Assembly: GCA_964418885.1 (NCBI GenBank)
Contig: CAYQNW010000008.1
Coordinates: 1-64,000, forward strand
Direction: 5' to 3'
Origin: BMS3ABIN03 sp964418885
GTDB taxonomy: Bacteria > Bacteroidota > Ignavibacteria > Ignavibacteriales > Ignavibacteriaceae
DNA: 64,000 bases
The notes under the pieces: generated by a model
Database searches by the model: none
Told to the model about the DNA's origin: nothing
Seen by the model: only the letters and a program-made list of their open reading frames with translations
Made by a program: the position numbers and the translations under genes
Shown: positions 26,158-34,794 of the stretch, piece after piece
How positions within the stretch are numbered: the first letter of the stretch is position 1
How the letters are laid out: each line of letters opens with the position of its first letter

Positions 26158-27060
26158 TCACTTGTCAGGTGAATAACCAAAAGCCTTGAGCATATTTTCA
26201 TCAGAGCGCCAGTTTTTTCTTACCTTAACGCGAAGCTCCAGAAAAACCTTTCGTTGAAGAAAATCTTCCACTGCTTCCCTTGCAACGGTTCCAAGCTTCT
26301 TAATTTTGCTCCCATCTTTACCAACGATTATTGCTTTCTGCGAATCACGTTCTACGACAATTTCTGCACTGATATAATCTTTACCTTCTTCTCTCTCTTT
26401 GTAATCGGCTATTAATACTTCGCAGCTATAAGGCACTTCCTCGCTGAATTGTTCAAGGATTTTCTCACGAATAATTTCAGACACAAAAAATCTTTCATTT
26501 TCATCAGCAACAACATCATCGGGATAAAATGAAGGTCCATCGGGTAATTCATCAACAATAATTTGAGTTACTCTGTCAACATTAAAATTCTCTAAAGCTG
26601 AAATTGGAATTACAGCTTTATATTTTTTCAAATCCTCAAAATGTTTTATCATCTTAACAACATCTTCCTGTTCTATGAGATCAATTTTATTTATGATGAG
26701 GATGACATTTTTTTTAAGACGTTCTAAATTCTTTCCAAAAAAGGTTTTAAAAATCTTTTTGCCGGTTGAATCTGTATAAGCATCAATCAAAATCAGTAAA
26801 ACATCTGCATCTTTAATTGATGATTCCACCTGTTGCATCATTCTTTGCTGTAAGAGATAAGATGGATTGATAATTCCAGGTGTATCTAGAAAAATTACCT
26901 GATATTCTTTTTCAGTTAAAATGCCTAGTATTTTTTTCCTTGTCGTCTGCGGCTTAGGATTTGTGATCGCCAGTTTCTGTCCTAGTATTGCATTTAACAA
27001 AGTAGATTTCCCGGAATTCGGTAAACCAAGTATTGCTACATATCCTGATTTATGATTCAT
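26158..27060 (-). CDS. era: GTPase Era
   Basis: 300 residues. The GTPase half has G1 GLPNSGKSTLLN, the NPKPQTTRKKILG switch, G3 DTPG and G4 NKID. The C-terminal KH domain has VGKDGSKIKKLGTVAREAVEDFL and ends KVRKNW. Era binds 16S rRNA during 30S assembly. The N-terminus MNHKSGYVAILG is normal. It is placed after the sigma/anti-sigma pair with a 98-base spacer, so it may have its own promoter. Confidence 0.97.
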   Translation of the reverse strand: MNHKSGYVAILGLPNSGKSTLLNAILGQKLAITNPKPQTTRKKILGILTEKEYQVIFLDTPGIINPSYLLQQRMMQQVESSIKDADVLLILIDAYTDSTGKKIFKTFFGKNLERLKKNVILIINKIDLIEQEDVVKMIKHFEDLKKYKAVIPISALENFNVDRVTQIIVDELPDGPSFYPDDVVADENERFFVSEIIREKILEQFSEEVPYSCEVLIADYKEREEGKDYISAEIVVERDSQKAIIVGKDGSKIKKLGTVAREAVEDFLQRKVFLELRVKVRKNWRSDENMLKAFGYSPDK

Positions 27061-27158
27061 TACTTAATTTAGAAAGATAAATAATTTGTCAGATGCAATT
27101 TATCAAAGGGAGGTATGGATTAAAAGTTGTTCACTTAACAAACTAATTAATCTGGGTG

Positions 27159-27680
27159 CTAAGAACCCAACCTTGTCTTCATTTGTTTTTGCCGTTCGAA
27201 GAAGATATAACCTGTGATTATCATGGCAAAGGAAATGATCGAACCAATGATTGAAAGTCCATTACCGCTAAAGAGTTTTTGCAGTTCCGTTATCAAACCA
27301 ATAGTAATCCTCTGCACCGTTTCTGTTACTTCTACAGATTCTGTTTGAGGAGTTGGTGTGGATAGTATTGTTGCGATCACGTAGCCGACAATTCCAAGGC
27401 AAATTAAAACCATGAAGGAGCTAACAAGAATTATGAAGTACTTTTGTTGTTTAGGTAATACAAATTTCCTGTTCAGCTTTTTCATCAAACGAAATGTAAA
27501 ATCTTCATTGACTTTATCTTCTTTAATTGAAGAAAGATTATCGTGTACAAGCTTTAAGGCTTTAAATCTTTTCATATCCGGTTCAGATCGCTTCAGGATA
27601 GCATCGACTTCCTGAATCTTTTCGGGTGTTAGTTCACCATCCAAATAATTGTTTAGTATTTCATCAGAAATCAGATTCAT
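27159..27680 (-). CDS. Probable membrane-bound anti-sigma factor
   Basis: 173 residues. An N-terminal anti-sigma-like helix bundle (ILNNYLDGELTPEKIQEVD) contains no Cys, so it lacks the zinc motif of ZAS proteins. Hydrophobic helices lie at ~80-105 and ~140-160. It overlaps the ECF sigma gene by four bases and so almost certainly restrains that sigma. The C-terminal side after the first helix would be extracytoplasmic or between two helices, depending on topology. Confidence 0.8.
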   Translation of the reverse strand: MNLISDEILNNYLDGELTPEKIQEVDAILKRSEPDMKRFKALKLVHDNLSSIKEDKVNEDFTFRLMKKLNRKFVLPKQQKYFIILVSSFMVLICLGIVGYVIATILSTPTPQTESVEVTETVQRITIGLITELQKLFSGNGLSIIGSIISFAMIITGYIFFERQKQMKTRLGS

Positions 27681-28243
27681 ATCAATTCCTCAACCAGATT
27701 TTTTTCAACTATCAAATCTTTCAATGCATTCCTTGAACGGTGAAGCATTACTTTAACATTGCTGACTGAAACATTCATTACTTTGCTTATCTCCTCGCAA
27801 CTCATTTCATCTAAATAAAAAAGAGTGATCACGGCAGAAAATCTTTCCGGCAATTTATTTACAAGTTCATTCACAAATTCCGAGAAATCTTTATTCTCAG
27901 AAATATTAAAATCATAATCGCTTTTCAAGTCAAAATGATCTTCAACCGATGTCATTTCTCTTTCCGTCTTTCTTTTCTTTGATGAAATCTTTGTTAATGC
28001 CGTGTTATAGACTATTTTATAAAACCATGTCGAATATTTAGATTCACCTTTAAAATTATTCAACGAGTTATAAGCTTTCATAAAAGAATCCTGCAAGGTC
28101 TCTTCTGCATCCTGTTCATTCTTTAACATTCTCTTAAGTAAAGAAAATGCTTTGTTTTTGTATCGATCCACAAGAATCGAATAATCGGATTGGTTGCCGT
28201 GTTTTACCGATTCTATTATTTCCCAATCCGTTAGGTTTTTCAT
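27677..28243 (-). CDS. ECF RNA polymerase sigma factor
   Basis: 188 residues. Region 2: DRYKNKAFSLLKRMLKN, EQDAEETLQDSFMKAY and STWFYKIVYNTAL. Region 4: FSAVITLFYLDEMSCEEISKVMN, then VSNVKVMLHRSRNAL. It is an extracytoplasmic-function sigma-70 with no region 3. The four-base overlap with the following membrane protein defines a sigma/anti-sigma pair. The divergent small membrane gene at 28457 may be part of the same response, but no matching promoter was identified. Confidence 0.93.
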   Translation of the reverse strand: MKNLTDWEIIESVKHGNQSDYSILVDRYKNKAFSLLKRMLKNEQDAEETLQDSFMKAYNSLNNFKGESKYSTWFYKIVYNTALTKISSKKRKTEREMTSVEDHFDLKSDYDFNISENKDFSEFVNELVNKLPERFSAVITLFYLDEMSCEEISKVMNVSVSNVKVMLHRSRNALKDLIVEKNLVEELI

Positions 28244-28456
28244 TTTATATTAATGACTAACGATTTAGAGATTTAGTTACAAATATTCCAGATAAATCTA
28301 CATCAAATAACCTACTCAAGCAATCAAATTTTATAGAAATTAGAAAAGATGCTAATTTCAATCATTTTTGTTAAAGCAGAATTTAAATAATCCCAAACTG
28401 TAACCAGATATAATCCATTCAAGTCATAACTAGCAAATGAAAGAAAGGAGCAAAAA

Positions 28457-28822
28457 ATGGAAGCTGTAATTGGAGTTTTTATCCCAATAATATTATTTCT
28501 GGTAATCGGTTTGGTTCTGGTAATCAGCATTTTTTACAAATCCAAAGAGAAACAAATGCTGATCGAGAAAGGATTATCTGCAGAGGAAATTAAAAAATTC
28601 TTCGAAGATAAAAGAGATCCTTTTATAATGCTTAAGATTGGCATCATAAGTATCTTCTTCGGTTTGGGCTTAGGTTTTGGAATGATGCTGGAAAAATCTT
28701 ATAGCGGAGATTACTGGATACCTCTCTTCCTTTTCACCTTTACAGGTGTGGGATTTGTAGTCGCAAATCTTGTGGGAAATAAATTAAGAAAGAAACATGA
28801 TCTCGAAACAAAAAACCTGTAA
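28457..28822 (+). CDS. Small membrane protein, DUF6249-like
   Basis: 121 residues. An N-terminal helix (VIGVFIPIILFLVIGLVLVIS) is followed by a conserved cytoplasmic loop KSKEKQMLIEKGLSAEEIKKFF, then two more helices (MLKIGIISIFFGLGLGFGM; WIPLFLFTFTGVGFVVANL) and a basic tail. The KxxxMIEKG motif is common in Bacteroidota proteins located next to ECF sigma operons. AAAGGAG stands six bases before the ATG. It is divergent from the sigma gene with 213 bases between them. Function unknown. Confidence 0.8.
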   Translation: MEAVIGVFIPIILFLVIGLVLVISIFYKSKEKQMLIEKGLSAEEIKKFFEDKRDPFIMLKIGIISIFFGLGLGFGMMLEKSYSGDYWIPLFLFTFTGVGFVVANLVGNKLRKKHDLETKNL

Positions 28823-28871
28823 ACGAATTTAATCCTTAAATCGGGTTAAAATAAAAAAGGGACTGAAATGT

Positions 28872-28900
28872 AAAGGCAGGTTAAACACCTGCCTTTTTTA
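28872..28900 (+). terminator. Intrinsic terminator
   Basis: AAAGGCAGGT-TAAAC-ACCTGCCTTT has a perfect 10-bp stem and is followed by TTTT on the plus strand. It ends the small membrane gene; the A-run on the other side may let it also end trxB coming from the right. Confidence 0.85.
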
Positions 28901-28943
28901 TATATTAAAAAATTAAACTGGAATAGACAGATATATTTTCTTC

Positions 28944-29924
28944 TTAGTTTTTACCTGCCTCTTCCAACTGAACTTTATGGCTATATTCTTCGAGCCATCT
29001 TTCAGCATCGATAGCAGCCATACAACCGGTTCCGGCTGCTGTAACAGCCTGCCTGTACTTGCTATCCGCAACATCTCCCGCAGCAAAAACGCCTTCAATA
29101 TTTGTTTTAGTTGTACCAGGCTGAACTTTCAGGTAACCTACATCATCCATATCGAGCTGTCCTTTGAAAAGATCGGTGTTAGGCTTATGACCGATTGCAA
29201 TGAATAAACCATCAGCTTTGAATTCTTCTTTCGAACCATTGCGTGTATCTTCAAGGATTACACCGGTCATTATTTTTCTTCCGTTTTCCTCTTTACCGAG
29301 AACTTCACTCACTACTTTATTTGTGTGAAAGAAAATCTTTGGATTCTTTTCTGCCTTATCAACCATGATTTTAGAAGCTCTGAATCCTTCTCTTCTGTGA
29401 ACTACGTGAACTTCCTTTGCATGATTTGTAAGATAGGTCGCTTCTTCCATTGCAGTGTCTCCACCGCCAACTACAATTACAACCTGGTTCTTAAAGAAAA
29501 ATCCGTCGCAGGTTGCACAGGCAGAAACTCCGTAACCCATGAATTTTTTTTCACTTTCAAGGTTAAGCAATTTAGCCGAAGCACCGGTAGCAATGATTAC
29601 AGCATCTGCAGTGTATTCATTTTCATAAGACTTCAATTTAAATGGTCTCCGGGAAAAATCAACTTCCGTTATTTCGCTATAAATAGATTTTGCACCAAAT
29701 CTTTGAGCTTGCTTTCTCATTACATCCATTAATTCCGGTCCCTGTATTCCATTTTCAAATCCCGGATAATTATCCACCTCTGTTGTAATTGTTAACTGTC
29801 CTCCTGGCTGCATTCCTTCAAACATAACCGGGTTAAGATTTGCTCTGGCATTATAAAGTGCTGCTGTAAATCCTGCCGGTCCAGAGCCAATAATTATAAC
29901 TTTATGATGATTATTTTCAGTCAT
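28944..29924 (-). CDS. trxB: Thioredoxin-disulfide reductase
   Basis: 326 residues. FAD loop IIGSGPAGFTAALYNARA, redox-active CATC in VSACATCDGFFF, NADPH loop VGGGDTAMEEATYL, and the C-terminal FAD block GVFAAGDVADSKYRQAVTAAGTG are all present and in the standard order. It reduces thioredoxin with NADPH in the cytoplasm. The length is normal. It stands alone between the terminator and queG. Confidence 0.96.
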   Translation of the reverse strand: MTENNHHKVIIIGSGPAGFTAALYNARANLNPVMFEGMQPGGQLTITTEVDNYPGFENGIQGPELMDVMRKQAQRFGAKSIYSEITEVDFSRRPFKLKSYENEYTADAVIIATGASAKLLNLESEKKFMGYGVSACATCDGFFFKNQVVIVVGGGDTAMEEATYLTNHAKEVHVVHRREGFRASKIMVDKAEKNPKIFFHTNKVVSEVLGKEENGRKIMTGVILEDTRNGSKEEFKADGLFIAIGHKPNTDLFKGQLDMDDVGYLKVQPGTTKTNIEGVFAAGDVADSKYRQAVTAAGTGCMAAIDAERWLEEYSHKVQLEEAGKN

Positions 29925-30027
29925 CTTGTCCTCTGTAATTCAACAATAATTTTTCAATTTCAATAAGATTTGATACAACAAATTTAATAAAGATTCAAAT
30001 TGTAATTATATTGCGATTAAAATCACA

Positions 30028-30951
30028 TTATCCTAAAAGAAATTCTGCATTTCTTTTTAAGCCTGACAGCTTTGCTCTTGAAAGCGGACTTTCTGAAAAT
30101 TTTTCCTTGAAATTTTCTTCTGGCATATTCATTACTTCATGCAGGTCAATTTCTTTGTTATCATTCAAAGGATTGAAATCACTAATCATTGTCGGTCGTG
30201 CAAATTTGTAGTTCCATGGACAAACATCCTGGCAGATATCACAACCGAAAAGCCAATTATTGAATTTATTTTTGAATTCATCCGATATCTCTCCTTTATT
30301 TTCAATCGTTAAATAGGAAATACATTTATTGGAATCAACTACATATTCCTGAACAATTGCATCTGTAGGACAAGCATCAATACAGGCTGTGCAACTGCCG
30401 CAAAAATCGGAAATCGGAGAGGTGTAATCGAACTCATAATTTGTAATTATGTTAGCAATAAAAATCCAGCTTCCTAATAATTTGTTGATAACATTAGTGT
30501 GCTTGCCCAGCCAGCCGATTCCAGCGCGAACCGCCCAGGCTTTATCCATAACCGGTCCGGTATCTACAAAAGAATTACTTTCGAACTCCGGATCAATTTC
30601 TTTAAGGCCTTTTTCCAGCTTTTCCAGCATCTCCCAGATTATAAGATGATAATCTTTTCCCCAGGCATAGCGAGATACTTTTCCAGTAACGGAATTATTC
30701 GTGTACCCGTGATCGGTATAATAATTAACAGCAAGAGATATAACACATTTTGCACCGGGAAGAATTTGAGAAACATCTTTTCTCTTTTCTTTGTTCCTTT
30801 CCATATAACTCATTCCCGACTGATAATCTTTACTTAACCATTCTTCTAATCTTTGTCCCTCCACTCCAAGTGCTTCGGCTTTTGCAAAACCAACAAGATC
30901 AAAACCAATAGTCTTTGCTTTTTCTACAACAATTTCATTTGTAAGCTTCAT
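30028..30951 (-). CDS. queG: Epoxyqueuosine reductase
   Basis: 307 residues. The cobalamin-dependent core has FVDTGPVMDKAWAVRAGIGWLGK with the proton-donor Asp. Two ferredoxin motifs follow: CGSCTACIDACPTDAI and CDICQDVCPWN, giving two 4Fe-4S clusters. It converts epoxyqueuosine to queuosine in tRNA. The C-terminal HEAT region of longer homologues is absent, as in many bacteria. It follows the Rieske gene with its start codon directly at that gene's stop. Confidence 0.95.
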   Translation of the reverse strand: MKLTNEIVVEKAKTIGFDLVGFAKAEALGVEGQRLEEWLSKDYQSGMSYMERNKEKRKDVSQILPGAKCVISLAVNYYTDHGYTNNSVTGKVSRYAWGKDYHLIIWEMLEKLEKGLKEIDPEFESNSFVDTGPVMDKAWAVRAGIGWLGKHTNVINKLLGSWIFIANIITNYEFDYTSPISDFCGSCTACIDACPTDAIVQEYVVDSNKCISYLTIENKGEISDEFKNKFNNWLFGCDICQDVCPWNYKFARPTMISDFNPLNDNKEIDLHEVMNMPEENFKEKFSESPLSRAKLSGLKRNAEFLLG

Positions 30952-31293
30952 CTACCATGGACGTTTTATTTCAGGAACTTTTACACAAATAATATCGTTG
31001 ACAACTTTCACCGGATAACTTTCCAAGCCTTTTCCACCATCAGGATTTTTACCGGTTTCAAGTTCAAATCTCCAGCCATGAATCGGACAGATTACACAAC
31101 CTTTTTCTATAATGCCATCGTATATAAAATTGAAATGCTGATGAGGACAAACGTTGTACAAAGCAAACAGTTCGTCATCCATTTTGAATACTGCAACCTC
31201 TCTATCATCAACAATAAATCTTTTCCCTGTACCGTTTGGTAGCTCGGAAACTTTACATACCTGTTTAAATCCAATTTCATTTTGATCACTCAA
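30952..31293 (-). CDS. Rieske [2Fe-2S] ferredoxin-like protein
   Basis: 113 residues. The ligands are in YNVCPHQHF and CPIHGWRFELETG (Cys-x-His and Cys-x2-His), a complete Rieske site. It resembles the small NirD/BphF-type ferredoxins and has no membrane anchor. Its start overlaps the upstream MBL hydrolase end by eight bases and its stop abuts queG. Together with queG, which needs low-potential electrons, it might be an electron donor, but that is inference. Confidence 0.9.
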   Translation of the reverse strand: MSDQNEIGFKQVCKVSELPNGTGKRFIVDDREVAVFKMDDELFALYNVCPHQHFNFIYDGIIEKGCVICPIHGWRFELETGKNPDGGKGLESYPVKVVNDIICVKVPEIKRPW

Positions 31294-32131
31294 ATGACGT
31301 AAATCTTTCTCTTTCCGTTATGCCTTTATCTGTTTGCTGTACTGTAATAAACGCCGTTTCAGGATCGTGCTCAAAAAATATTTTCCAGTTTTCATTGGCC
31401 GCTTTCGGAAGAATCTTTTTCTTCTCTTTAAGAGTAGCCAAGGGCTGAAGATCATAACCCATTATGTAAGGCAGCCTGATATGAGAAGTAAAAGGAAGAA
31501 GATCGCCGCAGAAAAGAAAGGTATTTGATGAATCCGATATCTTAACCATTTGCTGACCGAATGTATGCCCGTTGATTACAATAAATTCTATTTCATCATC
31601 GAACTTTTCATTTCCGTTTATAAAATCTAAAACACCTTCTTCTGCAAGAGGTAAAAAATTTTCCTTAATGTAACTTCCCTTATCTCTTTCTGATGGATTT
31701 GATGCCCAATCAAAATTTTGTTTTTGTACATGATATTTTGCATTTGGGAAAGACGGAATTAATTTTCCCTCCGAAATCTTTGTTGAACCGCCAGTGTGAT
31801 CAAAATGAAGATGGGTTAAAATCACATCTGTTATGTCTTCATAAGTTAATCCGATTTCTTTCAGAGCCTTTCCCATCGAATGATTCTCATCCACCGCATA
31901 AATCCCTCTTGATTTATCATCCCATTTATCTCCCATTCCCGCATCTATAAGAATTTTTTTTAAATCGCTTTCCAATAATAAATGTCTCGTTACTAATTGA
32001 ATCCTGTTAGCTTCATCTGCGGGATTAGTTTTTTGCCAAAGTGGTTTGGGTACTATTCCGAACATAGCTCCGCCGTCTAATTTAAAATATCCGGAAGTTA
32101 TTATTTTAAGATTGTATTTCCCTATTTTCAT
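31286..32131 (-). CDS. MBL-fold metallohydrolase
   Basis: 281 residues with the zinc motif VILTHLHFDHTGG (HxHxDH), a later His in VINGHTFGQQM, Asp in LFCGDLLPF and a terminal His in IFFEHDP. It is in the subgroup that includes lactonases and uncharacterised hydrolases; the substrate is not evident. The first gene of a tight MBL-Rieske-queG run. Confidence 0.9.
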   Translation of the reverse strand: MKIGKYNLKIITSGYFKLDGGAMFGIVPKPLWQKTNPADEANRIQLVTRHLLLESDLKKILIDAGMGDKWDDKSRGIYAVDENHSMGKALKEIGLTYEDITDVILTHLHFDHTGGSTKISEGKLIPSFPNAKYHVQKQNFDWASNPSERDKGSYIKENFLPLAEEGVLDFINGNEKFDDEIEFIVINGHTFGQQMVKISDSSNTFLFCGDLLPFTSHIRLPYIMGYDLQPLATLKEKKKILPKAANENWKIFFEHDPETAFITVQQTDKGITERERFTSFE

Positions 32132-32167
32132 TTTATGTGAATCATAATCAATTGGTTAATTCAAAAT

Positions 32168-32194
32168 AAAAAAAAAGGACATCTTGCGATGCCC
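32168..32194 (-). terminator. Intrinsic terminator after ferredoxin
   Basis: On the minus strand GGGCATC-GCAA-GATGTCC (one G.U pair) is followed by nine T. It lies 27 bases after the ferredoxin stop and upstream of the MBL gene, so the ferredoxin is monocistronic. Confidence 0.85.
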
Positions 32195-32221
32195 ATATTT
32201 TAAGCTAATTAATAAAATAAT

Positions 32222-32563
32222 TTATCTTCCCACTCTGCCTATACTATCCAGGTAATCTTTCTTTTTAAGCAGTTCCTCTTCGCTCTCAACATGTTTTGGA
32301 TCGGGGAGACAGCAATCAACCGGGCAAACAGCGGCACATTGAGGTTCATCATGAAACCCTTTGCATTCGGTACATTTATCGGGTACTATATAAAATAAAT
32401 CATTTGAATAAAATCCTTCGGCGCCCGATGGAGCGGTATCACCTTCACCATAAGTTTTACCGACCAATTCCCAGTTAACACCACCTTCATAAATTGCCGT
32501 ATTTGGACATTCAGGTTCGCAAGCTCCGCAGTTAATGCACTCCTCCGTTATAAATATTGCCAT
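32222..32563 (-). CDS. 2[4Fe-4S] ferredoxin
   Basis: 113 residues. First cluster ECINCGACEPECPNTAI; second is DKCTECKGFHDEPQCAAVCPVDCC, with the extended Cys spacing seen in the YfhL/Chlorobium-type ferredoxins. An insertion between them (GVNWELVGKTYGEGDTAPS) is longer than in clostridial ferredoxins. It serves as a low-potential electron carrier. AAAGGAG precedes the start. Confidence 0.93.
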   Translation of the reverse strand: MAIFITEECINCGACEPECPNTAIYEGGVNWELVGKTYGEGDTAPSGAEGFYSNDLFYIVPDKCTECKGFHDEPQCAAVCPVDCCLPDPKHVESEEELLKKKDYLDSIGRVGR

Positions 32564-32821
32564 AATTAAACTCCTTTTAAGGTTTTGTTACCTTAATTTT
32601 TAACAATCAAAATAAGTTCAAAATTGAGACTCAATATTACAAAAATTCACATACCTATCAAGATAAAGCTCATCAAAAAACGGGTGCTAACTGTTCAATC
32701 ATTAAGAGAAAACTGCTTAATTACACTATTTTTTTCACACAATGTCTGTACAAAAGCTTAATAAATTATAATGTTGCAAATTAGCAATTATTCATAATAT
32801 AACATTACAGAAAATTGTTTG

Positions 32822-33028
32822 CTAGTTTTCCTCCAAAGGAATGTTTGTGCGGCACTTGGTTTCTGTTTCGTTTCTCTGACCCAGCCTGTTGAGATTATAA
32901 AGGACTTCTTCATCAGGATCATCATTGAGCCTACACATTAAATAAAAGCCGGGTTTCGGATAAAGGTCAGGATTGAGTTTTGTGCCGTCGTCATCGTAAT
33001 AACCGTTTATCTCATTGTCATTGTTCAC
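32822..33028 (-). CDS. Small acidic hypothetical protein
   Basis: 68 residues starting with GTG, supported by a strong GGAGGA seven bases upstream. The sequence is rich in Asp/Asn (NNDNEINGYYDDDGTKLNPD), then KPGFYLMCRLNDDPDEEVLYN and an RN-rich tail with two Cys in all. I do not recognise the family, but the ribosome site and coding bias argue it is real. It lies alone between the ferredoxin and the TPR/TM2-like genes, with 258 non-coding bases on its downstream side. Confidence 0.65.
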   Translation of the reverse strand: MNNDNEINGYYDDDGTKLNPDLYPKPGFYLMCRLNDDPDEEVLYNLNRLGQRNETETKCRTNIPLEEN

Positions 33029-33104
33029 AATAGTTCCTCCAATTTTTATGACTATTCACTCAACTAATACAAAGAGTCACTTGCCTAACTACAAAAAATA
33101 ATTA

Positions 33105-33950
33105 TTATGGTTTTAATCCTTTATACTCATATTGAAGATAGTGAAGTGCATTGTTACTTATCTTAAGATTTTTTTCAATGGCAAAATTCTCTGCGTTTTG
33201 CAAATTCCCTCTGTAAAATCTTAAAAAGAGAAAGTTGGCTATCATTATACCATCAAAGATTCTATCAGCAGCAAAGGCTTGTACCGTAAGATATCCCCAC
33301 AATACATTCCAACCAAGCGACATAATGCCACTGAGATATTCGCCAGTATAAATTTGTCCTGCCCCGGGAATGATATAAGAAATCGCTTTTGCAAACCCTA
33401 CTGAGTATAACTCGTTATTTACTTTCTCTGCAAGCTTCTGCAACTGATGAGCAGAATCAATTTTTGCGAATGTTGCTTCAGCATTCACCCAATCATCTGA
33501 AAAAATATAAGCCCACCCACGCCAATAATTTGTAATATCAATTTTATCTTTAAACCTGCTATCGGTTTCAAGAGAATTTAAAATCCTAAAAGCTGATTCA
33601 GTGGTTTTTCTTAAAATGTTTATCCGAACAATCCCGACCTTCTCTTTATAAACCTGGTCCGGATTTTTAGTATTTATTTCAGCTAAAATAAAATAACGAA
33701 TCGCATCAGTAAATTTTCCACCCTGCTTATAACATTGCCCGATAAGATCATTTGCTTCAAAAAGATATTTTCCCCCATTATCAAAAAACAACAATCGTTT
33801 CAGTTCTGTTATTGCATCGTAATAATTTTCTTTTACATAAAGATTTTTTGCTAATTGAAATTGTTCTTCAAAAGAATCCTGAGCCTGCAACAGGAGGACC
33901 GGAATAAATAAAATAAAACTTATGACTCGTATTTTAGTTACAAAAATCAT
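33105..33950 (-). CDS. Exported protein with TPR-like repeats and PGAGQIYTG membrane module
   Basis: About 281 residues from the ATG at 33950, which gives a signal sequence (KIRVISFILFIPVLLLQAQ). Residues after it contain helical repeats of TPR type (QLAKNLYVKENYYDAITELKRLLF and similar). The C-terminal third has hydrophobic helices headed by IIPGAGQIYTGEYLSGIMS, the TM2/DUF5683-like P-G-x-G-Q/K-x-Y-x-G motif. It starts 17 bases inside the upstream paralogue. Function unknown; the layout suggests an envelope assembly role with the YidD-like protein. Confidence 0.72.
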   Translation of the reverse strand: MIFVTKIRVISFILFIPVLLLQAQDSFEEQFQLAKNLYVKENYYDAITELKRLLFFDNGGKYLFEANDLIGQCYKQGGKFTDAIRYFILAEINTKNPDQVYKEKVGIVRINILRKTTESAFRILNSLETDSRFKDKIDITNYWRGWAYIFSDDWVNAEATFAKIDSAHQLQKLAEKVNNELYSVGFAKAISYIIPGAGQIYTGEYLSGIMSLGWNVLWGYLTVQAFAADRIFDGIMIANFLFLRFYRGNLQNAENFAIEKNLKISNNALHYLQYEYKGLKP

Positions 33951-34794
33951 ACACCGGCACAAAATAGTTTTTATTTTGAAGGAAAACATTCAAACCATCA
34001 TTGAATTCAAAAGTAATTTTAGCATTGTGAATTTGTGCTGCTGCGACTGAACCGTAAACATTTCCACCGTAAAAAAATGCAGCTAATCCCGTAAAAATCC
34101 ATGCCCGCGTATCGTGATCAGCATGGAAATTATCATATGCAAGAAATGTGAAAACACCCGTAACTAAAAAAGAAAAAATACCATCGCTGATATCACCGGT
34201 ATAGATTTTTCCACTACCTGGAATTATTGCCGATAGAATTCCTGCCAACGCAGAACTTTTATAAGGTGGATCATTTTTCCAATCATAAAATGAAGATATT
34301 ATTTCATTTTCGTTTGAATTAAAAGGTATAAGAAATTTTTCTTTTTGCGGAAGTTGATCTTCTGAAACCAGATAGGAGAAGTAAAACAACTTCTCTGCTT
34401 GATCAGAATAATCATATTCATTGGTAAAATTATTTTTATAGAATGATCTCATTACGGAATAATCTTTCTTCAAATAATGTGCTTTCATTTGTTCAAGTTT
34501 GGAATTTTTATAGAACAAGGACGAGTTTGAAATTTTTGCAAAGTTATCAATCGATGTACTATAATCGCCAATAAAAAGATAAGATAAGCCTGATTTAAAG
34601 ATTATAGTATCATTTTCTTTATATGCATTTAATCTTTGATATTCTTCTGCAGCACGAAGATAATCTTTATCACAAAAAAGATAGTCAGCAAATTTTTTAA
34701 TGTTTTTCTCGGAGTTAAAATCGATCTGTTTTTCCTGGGTAAATGCCGTCGAAACGAACGATAAGAGCACACACAGAAATACCTGGATTTTCAT
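33934..34794 (-). CDS. Paralogous exported protein with PGSGKIYTG module
   Basis: 286 residues: signal peptide MKIQVFLCVLLSFVSTAFT, a TPR-like helical part (FADYLFCDKDYLRAAEEYQRLNAY) and a C-terminal hydrophobic part starting ILSAIIPGSGKIYTGDISDGI. Same architecture as the next gene, so an internal duplication is likely. The start codon overlaps the YidD-like stop by one base (TAATG), a sign of coupled translation. Function unknown. Confidence 0.72.
   Translation of the reverse strand: MKIQVFLCVLLSFVSTAFTQEKQIDFNSEKNIKKFADYLFCDKDYLRAAEEYQRLNAYKENDTIIFKSGLSYLFIGDYSTSIDNFAKISNSSLFYKNSKLEQMKAHYLKKDYSVMRSFYKNNFTNEYDYSDQAEKLFYFSYLVSEDQLPQKEKFLIPFNSNENEIISSFYDWKNDPPYKSSALAGILSAIIPGSGKIYTGDISDGIFSFLVTGVFTFLAYDNFHADHDTRAWIFTGLAAFFYGGNVYGSVAAAQIHNAKITFEFNDGLNVFLQNKNYFVPVYDFCN

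Noticed and set aside
30853..31242. Plus-strand frame of 129 codons opposite Rieske/queG
   Set aside because: It mirrors two well-supported minus-strand genes and shows no family motif or ribosome site.
31286..32131. Acyl-homoserine-lactone lactonase
   Set aside because: HxHxDH alone does not fix the substrate; no quorum-sensing genes nearby.
32769..32807. Inverted repeat TAATGTT...AACATTA after the 68-residue gene
   Set aside because: Seven-base AT-only arms with a long loop and no T-run; could be chance in AT-rich DNA.
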